A DNA stretch of 64,000 bases from Bostrychus sinensis (lineage: Eukaryota; Chordata; Actinopteri; Gobiiformes; Eleotridae): positions 5,134,880-5,198,879 of the forward strand of contig CM036252.1 in the NCBI GenBank assembly GCA_020698575.1. Direction: 5' to 3'. The notes beneath the pieces were generated by a model. That model did not search any database and was not told the origin of the DNA. It saw only the letters and a program-made list of their open reading frames with translations. Each line of letters opens with the position of its first letter. Position 1 is the stretch's first letter. This document shows, piece after piece, positions 56,911 to 64,000 of the stretch. Made by a program: the position numbers and the translations under genes.

Positions 56911-57005
56911 TGAACCAGGTCTGATCCTTGTCCTAGCAGATCTTGAACCAGGTCTGATCCTTGTCCTAGCAGATCTTGAACCAGGTCTGATCCTTGTCGT
57001 TGCAG
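56911..57005. repeat. 33-bp tandem repeat, three copies in the left arm
   Basis: CTTGAACCAGGTCTGATCC plus TTGTCCTAGCAGAT, repeated three times. The right arm (59775-59845) has two copies. The open frame reads LEPGLILVLAD repeats. Confidence 0.85.
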
Positions 57006-57618
57006 GTCGAGGTTTTTATTGGACTGCGTCACTGACGCGGACTAAAAGACAGTGTGTACCTGTGACCAGTCCAAGAACACTCTGGACCCTCAACAAAGCT
57101 CCAGATACAGTGTCTCAGTGTGCTTCTTAATATCACTATCAAACACACAGAGCCTTTGTAGATTGTTAAAATGTTTTTAAGTCTAAACTAAAGTTGCTTC
57201 TGTTGCACGTTCAGTCTTTGATTTTCTCAGAATCCTCCTTTCATGAAATTTTTTATCCACCAAAAATAGCACAGCATAAAAGCTTCTTTTATTTGTTGGT
57301 TCTCGCCTTGAAAAATGACCCACTACACAGTGGTGTAGTCTACATTTCTGTAGTGGGTAAACTGTGAGGATTTCCTAACGGCTCATATACACCCGCGTCA
57401 ATGTCGTTTAGTAACATGTTGTTTTTTGGAGATGTGCTTTTTTAGTGTGTACAGTTGCAAGAAAAAGTATGTGAACCCTTGGTAAATACTTGGATTTCTG
57501 CATGATTTGGTCATAAAATGTGATCTGATCTTCATCTAAGTCACAACAATAGACAAACACAGTCTGCTTTAACTAATGCTGCAAAAAATATGTTTTCATG
57601 TTTTTATTGAACATTTAT

Positions 57619-58450
57619 TTAAACATTCACAGTGCAGGATGGAAGAAGTATGTGAACCTTTGGATTTAATAACTGGTTGACGTCCTTTGGCAGAAATAAC
57701 CTCAACCAAATGTTTTCTGTAGTGAAGATCAGACCTGCACAGCACTCAGGAGGAATTTTGGACCATTCCTCTTTACAAAACTGTTTAACTTCAGTAATAT
57801 TCTTGGGATGTCTGGTGTGAATCGCTCTTTTGAGGTCATGCCACAACATCTCAATTGGATTGAGGTCAGGACTCTGACTGGGCCACTCCAGAAGGAGTAT
57901 TTTCTTCTGTTGAAGTCATTCTGTTGTTGATTTGCTTCTATGTTTTGGGTCAGTGTCCTGTTGCATCACCATCCTCTGTTGAGCTTCAGTTGGTGGACAG
58001 TGAAGTTTTCCTGCAAAATGTTTTGATAAATCTTGGAATTCATTTGCCAGTAGTGCTATGGAACATCCAGGTGTTCTTTTGGAAACAATATTTTTTTTGG
58101 CAGCAGTGGCTTCCTCCGTGGTGTCCTCCCATGAAGTTCATTCTTGTGTAATGTTTTACCCATTGTAGATTTGTCAACAAAGATGTTAGCTTGTGACAAA
58201 GATTGCTCTAAGTCTTTAGCTGACACTCTAGGATTCTTCTTCACCTCACTGAGCATTCTGCCCTGTGCTTTTTTAGTCATCTTTACAGGACGACCACTCC
58301 TAGGGAGAGTAACAACAATGTTGAACCTTTATAGACAATCTGTCGTACTGTGGACTCATGAACATCAAGGTTTTTAGAGATACTTTTGTAACCCTTTCCA
58401 GCTTTATGCAAGTCAACAATTCTTCTGAGAGCTCTTTTGTGTGAGGCATG
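57619..58450 (-). pseudogene. Tc1 transposase, internally deleted
   Basis: Downstream on the minus strand: MLWHDLKRAIHTRHPKNITE and VKQFCKEEWSKIPPE (C-terminus). Upstream: MTKKAQGRMLSEVKKNPRVS and AKDLEQSLSQANIFVDKSTM (N-terminal helix-turn-helix), then HGRTPRRKPLL and KEHLDVP. The part that should hold the first catalytic aspartates (between KEHLDVP and the C-terminal block) is only about 200 bases and out of frame. At about 830 bases against ~1,020 for an intact gene, this copy cannot encode an active enzyme. Confidence 0.85.
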
Positions 58451-58605
58451 GTTCACATCAAGTAATGCTTCTTCAGAATAGCAAATTCAAAACTGATTTT
58501 TATTGGGCAGGGCCACTTTAACCCACACCTCCAATCTTGATTGGACTCCAGGTTGGCTGACACCTTTTCCAATTCCAATTAGCTCTTGAAGTCATTAGCC
58601 TAGGG

Positions 58606-59115
58606 CAGGGGTCTCCAACCTTTTTTCCCGAGAGCTACTTTTCTAAAATAAAAACGGAAGAGAGCTCAGAAAATGCTGCTTTGTAACATTAATTCATTCA
58701 TCTTCTTCCACTTGTTCCATCTAAGGGTCATGGGCACTGGAGCGTTGGGAGGGGTACATCCTGGACAGTGGCCAGTCACAGGGCTGACACTTTCAACCCA
58801 AAGAAAATGTATTTTGCCTTCACCAACATTTACAAAATGTTGGTATCTGCAACTCACATTTCACATTAAAACAACAAAACTATTTAGTTTTCTTAATCTT
58901 AAAATAATAATTTTGTGTGCAAAGGCAGGCACCTATGAATTTGTTTGGATGCATACACAAGTTGGTTTGCCAATAGTCAAGTGATAAATTAAATTAATAA
59001 AGCTTTATTTATTATTTTAATAAGATTATGTAGAATTCATAAAAGCTTTGGGGAGCTACTTGGAAAGTGGTTGAGAGCTACTGGTAGCTCCCGAGCTACA
59101 GGTTGGAGACCCCTG
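58606..59115. mobile_element. hAT-type MITE inside the Tc1 element
   Basis: CAGGGGTCTCCAACC and GGTTGGAGACCCCTG are perfect inverted ends, flanked by identical 8-bp duplications GCCTAGGG (58598-58605 and 59116-59123). No coding capacity. It inserted into the Tc1 element between the transposase start and the right inverted end. Confidence 0.9.
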
Positions 59116-60059
59116 GCCTAGGGCTTCACATACTTCTTCCATCCTGCACTGTGAATGTTTAAATAAATGTTCAATAAAAACATGAAAACATATTTTTTGC
59201 AGCATTAGTTAAAGCAGACTGTGTTTGTCTATTGTTGTGACTTAGATGAAGATCAGATCACATTTTATGACCAAATCATGCAGAAATCCAAGTATTTACC
59301 AAGGGTTCACATACTTTTTCTTGCAACTGTACACACTAAAAAAGCACATCTCCAAAAAACAACATGTTACTAAACGACATTGACGCGGGTGTATATGAGC
59401 CGTTAGGAAATCCTCACAGTTTACCCACTACAGAAATGTAGACTACACCACTGTGTAGTGGGGCATTTTTCAAGGCGAGAACCAACAAATAAAAGAAGCT
59501 TTTATGCTGTGCTATTTTTGGTGGATAAAAAATTTCATGAAAGGAGGATTCTGAGAAAATCAAAGACTGAACGTGCAACAGAAGCAACTTTAGTTTAGAC
59601 TTAAAAACATTTTAACAATCTACAAAGGCTCTGTGTGTTTGATAGTGATATTAAGAAGCACACTGAGACACTGTATCTGGAGCTTTGTTGAGGGTCCAGA
59701 GTGTTCTTGGACTGGTCACAGGTACACACTGTCTTTTAGTCCGCGTCAGTGACGCAGTCCAATAAAAACCTCGACCTGCAACGACAAGGATCAGACCTGG
59801 TTCAAGATCTGCTAGGACAAGGATCAGACCAGGTTCAAGAGGACTCCATCTGGACACAAGGTAAGTCCAACACTTAAACTACAACCTCAATAGTTCTAGT
59901 TTGCCTTCAGCTTTAGACCCGAGATGGAGGCAGCAGATATAAATGTCACTCTGATAAATGAGTTTGGAGAAGCAAACAGGAGCAAGCAATGGTACAGATT
60001 ATACAATGTTTGTGTCATTTCACAATATTTACATTATTATTTCATTACCGTTGTTACCA

Positions 60060-60487
60060 TAATATTTATTATCAGTCAACCCCATAGAAAATCTTTGGAG
60101 GGAGTTGAAAGTCTGTGTTGCCCAGCGACAGCCCCAAAACATCACTGCTCTAGAGGAGATCTGCAGGAGGAATGGGCCAAAATACCAGCAACAGTTTGTG
60201 AAAACCTTGTGAAGACTTACACAAAACATTTGACCTCTGTCATTGCCAACAAAGGGTATATAACAAAGTATTGAGATGAACTTTTGTTATTGACCAAATA
60301 CTTATTTTCCACCATAATTTGCAAGTAAATTCTTTAAAAATCAGACAATGTGATTATGTGGATTTTTTTTCTCATTTTGTCTCATAGTTGAGGTAAACCT
60401 ATGATGAAAATTACAGGCCTCTCTCATCTTTTTAAGTGGGAGAACTTGCACCATTGGTGGCTGACTAAATACTTTTTTGCCCCACTG
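60060..60487 (+). pseudogene. Tc1-like element fragment with transposase C-terminus (right arm)
   Basis: Mirror of 56260-56690: the plus strand reads EEWAKIPATVCENLVKTYTK, then LTSVIANKGYITKY, stop, and ends ACTTTTTTGCCCCACTG. Also defective. Confidence 0.8.
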
Positions 60488-60544
60488 TATATATACACAC
60501 ACATATATATATTTATATGTATATATGTGTATATGTGTATATAT

Positions 60545-60566
60545 ACAGTGGGACAAAAAAAAAAAA

Positions 60567-60654
<88 letters not shown>

Positions 60655-60655
60655 A
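60545..60655. repeat. (TA)n microsatellite, right arm
   Basis: ATATAT run of about 85 bases preceded by ACAGTGGGACAAAAAAAA. Counterpart of 56065-56180. Confidence 0.9.
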
Positions 60656-61289
60656 CAGTTAAACTAATTTCATGTCACCTTGCTTCTTTCTTATAAATTA
60701 TGCAACTGACGTGAACCACAAAAACAAAAGAAGCTAAAGAAGATTAAAGTACAAAATGGACTGCTTTCCTACCATTTTTGTAAAAACCAGATTCTAACCA
60801 GCCCAGGCCTTTATAAGAGACTGAGCTGCCTCCTCCTCTCCTTCTCTGCTCTGTCATTTTCATTACAAACGAGGACAAACGCTCAGATTTTTATTATTAG
60901 CCTTACTGCTAGCACAGTTTAGCAACTTAGGCTTTTACTGACTGTAAATGTCACTAAATCTTCTTTTGACGTCTTCTAACTCCACTCAGCTCAGGCTTTA
61001 CTCACGTTTTTGTCTCACAAAGACACTTATTTTAGTTCAAACCATTTGGCTTCAGATTGTCTAATATTGCTGTCAGTTGATGTTAAAAAGTATTTTTTCT
61101 GCACAATTGCAACCCAAATTTTCACCGTATTTACCTAACTTCAGTCGGTGAGAGAAACAGAGAAGCTGTGTGCCGCGAGTTCGAGAGGAAAGTGAGTGCA
61201 GCAAGAGCAACAGCGGTAATGGATCAAACCATTTGCTGCATGGGGGTGTTTTTTCTTTTGTCAAAGGAAGCCTATTTGCTTTTTAATAT

Positions 61290-61301
61290 GATGATCATCA
61301 T
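61290..61301. other. Empty LINE insertion site
   Basis: TATGATGATCATCATG occurs once here, in the same context (…AAATAGGCTTCC / TTTACATTACAC…) that is split by the LINE in the left arm. It gives the pre-insertion state. Confidence 0.85.
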
Positions 61302-61890
61302 GTTTACATTACACAAGCATAGTAGAAAAACATTTTCTATAAGTTCCTCTCATTTTTAGGGTTGCTTCAGTACCTAGTTAAAAATGTTTTAGCTGTTTTA
61401 ATTATATCTTAATGTTATTTATTTATCATTTTTGTGTGAAAGTGAGGGTGGGTTGGGGAGTTATGTTGCGCATTGTTTGATTTTTATGTGAAGCACTTTG
61501 TGCTACATTTTATATGTATGAAAAGTGCTATACAAATAATGTCTGATTTGATTTGATCGCCACTTGTGACTACATTTTAATTTGAGCTCAAACACTGCAG
61601 TCAAACAGGGCAATATCCAGAGTTCATGCATCTACCTCCACCTCTCTGTGAGTGCGCCTGACCCCCGCACGGATCTGTCTCCTCTCTGTGAGCACGTGAG
61701 AGACAATCAGAGCGATGTGATGAGAAGCGCCTTAAAGAAGCCTGTTTAATAAATGTCATGAAGTGAAGTCCAAATCTGTGTTCTTCACCCTTCACCTGTC
61801 AGCGGTCAGAGTGTGACGGCTGATCGCTGTAATGCTAACGTTCCCTCTTGTTCCCAGGTCGTTTTGTGAGGTGTCTACGTAAACTTCATC

Positions 61891-63578
61891 ATGCGTCGCT
61901 CGGTCTTTGTCGTGGCTGTGGTCCTGGTCGGGTTGGTCCATAACACAGAGGCTCGGTCCATAAGTAAGTTTGATTTAACATAACCCTGGCAGTCGTAGCA
62001 GTAGTAAAGACTGATCCATGGCTCCATCTTTGACTCTGTGTTCGGGTCTCTGCTCCTGGCAGTCAAAAGCATCATCAACAAGGAGATGAATGTGTGTGTG
62101 GAAGAAGGCTGGTTCCCTCTGTCTGCCACTCTCTGTGGCCGCTACCTGCCCAACCCCACCACCATCACCGACGCTGAGGTGAGAGCCACTAAAACCATAT
62201 GTTTTTGTTTTTGTACATGTATAGACCCTTCCAGGAATGAATGTTTCAAAAAGTTGCACACAGAGCCTGGTACAGAGATTAATGTTCTCATTCATTTCTA
62301 AGAAGGAGCAAAATAAAAATATTAATTTAGATGTTTTTGGGCAGCAGGAACAAATGTTTATTATTTATATATTTATTAAAAAATGACTAACACTAACACT
62401 AATTGCTCCATTAAAAATGTATTATCGTCTTTTGAACTTCCAGTACATTTCTGTTTACAGACACAAGAAGGGTCTCTATATGTATCTGTCCTTCAAGTGG
62501 TCTAAGCCATGACTAAACTAGGACTAAACCAGGACTAACCCAGGTCTAAGCCAGGATTAGTCTAAACCAGAACCAAACCAGCTCATAACAGGACTAATCT
62601 AGGACTAAACCAGGACTAAGCAGTGGGCTATACTTCAGATTTAATTCTCCAAACACAGGAGCAATAAAATTGGAATAAAACTGGCTCTACATTAAAGAAT
62701 CTATATACCTGCATACCACTGGAAATTAGTTAACTAAACCAGGATTAAAACTGGACTAAACCTAGGCATAAACTTTACATAAAATTACTTTAAATTAAAT
62801 TAAACTACAATTAAACCATGGTTTAAAAAAAAAATAACTCATGACTAAACGCGTCACTGGACTCTGTAGTAGTCTTTGTAGTACTTTCTGTAGTACCACT
62901 CTTGTGTACTTCGTGTGTGCAGGAGCAGTGCCGGGCCATGGGCGCTGAGCTGGTCTCTGTTAGGACATATGGGGAAGCCTGGGCCCTGGCACAGTTTCTG
63001 TGGGAGGAGTCTGCACTGGAGAAGAAGGTCTGGGTGCTGGGGAAGAATCTAGAGACCCCACCTCCAGTGAAGGCTGTAAGTTTTTCTGCTGCTCAGTTGT
63101 TTTACAACATAAGCTGTGGCTCTGAAAAACTCTGCCATTGCCTGTAATTACGTGCTTCCCAATATGGGGTCCAGGATCCCGTCCCCTGAGCCTTGTCTGT
63201 TCTGAGGTTTGCATTAAAACCTGCTCCACTGTCGACATCGTGGCTTCTCTGTTTTTCAGAAAACAAGGACATTTCGCGAGACGCTGAATTGGTATCAGAC
63301 CAAATCCATGCTCAACTTTAAAGAAAACAGAGGCTGCATCGTGGTCACAGACGAACGTGAGTCTGGTTCTGATGGATTTTACAGCCCAGGATCACAGCAC
63401 AACATCCTGCTTTAGACCTGGTTTAGACCTGGATTAGTCCTGGTTCAGTCCTGGTTTAGTTCTGGTTCAGTAAGACCTGACTTGTGTTCTGTTTGTTTTA
63501 GCGCTGTCCGGTCGCTGGAAGCTGGTGAACTGTGACGAGGAGCACGCCTTTGTGTGCTCCAAACAAACTGAGAGGTAA
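61891..63578 (+). CDS. Secreted C-type-lectin-like protein, right-arm copy (5 exons)
   Basis: Coding exons are 61891-61963, 62063-62178, 62923-63075, 63260-63356 and 63502-63578, giving 171 residues with GT/AG junctions and phases 1, 0, 0, 1. The start is the ATG after a splice acceptor (CCTCTTGTTCCCAG at ~61845-61858), so a 5' UTR exon lies upstream. Residues 1-22 form a signal peptide. The lectin fold has cysteines 36, 49, 66, 140, 157 and 165: C66 and C165 are the outer pair, C140 (GCIVV) and C157 (LVNC) the loop pair, and C36/C49 the long-form extra pair. W100 is in WVLG (usual WIG), and W152 precedes the final pair. Residues 115-133 (KTRTFRETLNWYQTK…) fall in the long loop and differ from the other copies. 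EPN/QPD is not seen. Related fish lectins of this size are secreted defence or skin proteins, but the ligand here is unknown. Confidence 0.88.
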
Positions 63579-63671
63579 AACCAGGCCCCTTTGACTCGGG
63601 ACGCCCTCCAAGGAACCAGCAATGAAGATGACTCCAAATACTTACTCCTCTTCTACTGAGAGGACTTAACC

Positions 63672-63677
63672 AATAAA
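63672..63677 (+). promoter_or_regulatory. Polyadenylation signal of right lectin copy
   Basis: AATAAA 94 bases after the TAA stop, in GGACTTAACCAATAAAG. Confidence 0.75.
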
Positions 63678-63777
63678 GTTTAAAAATGAGCATTAAAACT
63701 GGAATAGTGTCCTGGTTTTGATTTAATCTGGTTCAGTCCTGGTTCAGTTCTGGTTTAGTAGTGGTTTAGTCTTTTTT

Positions 63778-63783
63778 TAGTAC

Positions 63784-63831
<48 letters not shown>

Positions 63832-63832
63832 C

Positions 63833-63910
<78 letters not shown>

Positions 63911-63912
63911 TC
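63778..63912. repeat. (TAG)n triplet array at outer edge of the right arm
   Basis: About 45 TAG triplets with one CAG. Palindrome homology ends just before it. Confidence 0.95.
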
Positions 63913-64000
63913 CAGGGATGTGTCACAAACTAAACGTGCTCAGTTGTTATAGTAAAATATAATGTTTAATAATCTTATAAGGCTACGTTCACACTGCAGG

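Larger units (their letters stand above)
49570..57449. repeat. Left arm of large inverted duplication
   Basis: Reading this arm in reverse complement reproduces 59332-63761 in order: Tc1-flanking sequence, Tc1 fragment, (AT)n, lectin promoter, and lectin exons and introns. Without the inserted LINE (52064-55419 plus one target copy) the arm is about 4.5 kb. Sequences next to the Tc1 element differ by one base in the first ~130. Differences between arms are mostly indels: a 33-bp repeat unit, 21 and 6 bases in the lectin exons, (AT)n length and an ~18-base segment near 61608. Confidence 0.93.
57452..59329 (-). mobile_element. Tc1-like transposon forming the spacer of the palindrome
   Basis: It starts CAGTTGCAAGAAAAAGTATG and ends with its complement, inside TA dinucleotides (57450-57451 and 59330-59331). 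The inverted ends are long (about 205 bases: 57452-57660 versus 59120-59329), the IR/DR type of fish Tc1 elements. It encodes a decayed transposase on the minus strand and contains a 510-bp hAT-type MITE. Both palindrome arms start at its TA boundaries. Confidence 0.9.
59332..63761. repeat. Right arm of large inverted duplication
   Basis: Reverse-complement counterpart of 49570-57449 without the LINE. Homology runs from the Tc1 TA boundary to TGGTTTAGTAG at about 63761, just before a (TAG)n array. It keeps the un-inserted LINE target at 61290-61301. Confidence 0.93.

Noticed and set aside
49570..63761. The palindrome as a simple assembly duplication of one locus
   Set aside because: Not fully excluded, but the arms differ by a LINE with target duplications, several indels and a divergent exon 4 block, which a copied contig would not show. 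Two haplotypes joined in inverted order remain possible and need spanning reads.

Overview
This is eukaryotic genomic DNA, almost certainly from a teleost fish. The evidence is the mixture of repeats: Tc1-like elements with long inverted ends, hAT and piggyBac-type elements with intact target duplications, a Penelope-like retroelement, fish-type non-LTR elements, a tRNA-derived SINE, and very large simple-sequence arrays. There are no bacterial-style operons. Nearly all long open frames are tandem repeats read as protein or dead transposon genes. The only host gene I can support is a small secreted C-type-lectin-like gene, present as two complete-looking copies and one fragment.

Layout. 0-3 kb: a LINE 3' end abutting a broken Penelope-like element, then a TTAA-flanked DNA element carrying a fragment of a coding exon. 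3.8-11 kb: long arrays of an 11-bp motif (CTAAACCAGGA/T), a 30-bp GC-rich minisatellite and a foldback element. 11.5-18 kb: two copies of a piggyBac-like MITE, an interrupted LINE and a truncated RTE-like LINE. 18.4-20.2 kb: a hAT-type element holding about 52 copies of CAGGTGAGCCA. 23-31.5 kb: several minisatellites and a 6.5-kb array of an 8-bp unit (TCACACAG). 31.5-33.2 kb: a 5'-truncated lectin copy between two triplet arrays. 34-41.5 kb: the 11-bp motif again, in the opposite orientation. 38 kb: a second TTAA element with the same kind of captured exon. 43-45 kb: two hAT elements whose target duplications abut. 46.5-48.4 kb: a 1-kb (ACT)n array and a dead piggyBac transposase. 49.6-63.8 kb: a large inverted duplication.

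The inverted duplication is the centre of interest. Two arms of about 4.4-4.5 kb (not counting a LINE inserted in one) run outward from the exact TA ends of a Tc1-like element at 57452-59329. Each arm carries the lectin gene in divergent orientation. The arms match closely in introns and flanks. The lectin coding sequence nevertheless differs by in-frame indels, and the first half of exon 4, the part that should encode the ligand-contacting long loop, is strongly divergent. The fragment at 32.1-32.9 kb shows a third version of the same block. This looks like a multicopy secreted lectin family whose binding loop is diversifying inside conserved surroundings.

The left arm also holds an RTE-like LINE with perfect target duplications; the right arm preserves the empty site. 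The first 148 bases of that LINE can be folded, by eye, into all four helices of an HDV-like self-cleaving ribozyme, with the cleavage site falling exactly at the element's 5' end.

All pairings and similarities were read by eye; no alignment or folding program was run. Family names rest on recognised protein motifs and terminal sequences. Indels in homopolymer runs may partly be assembly errors.
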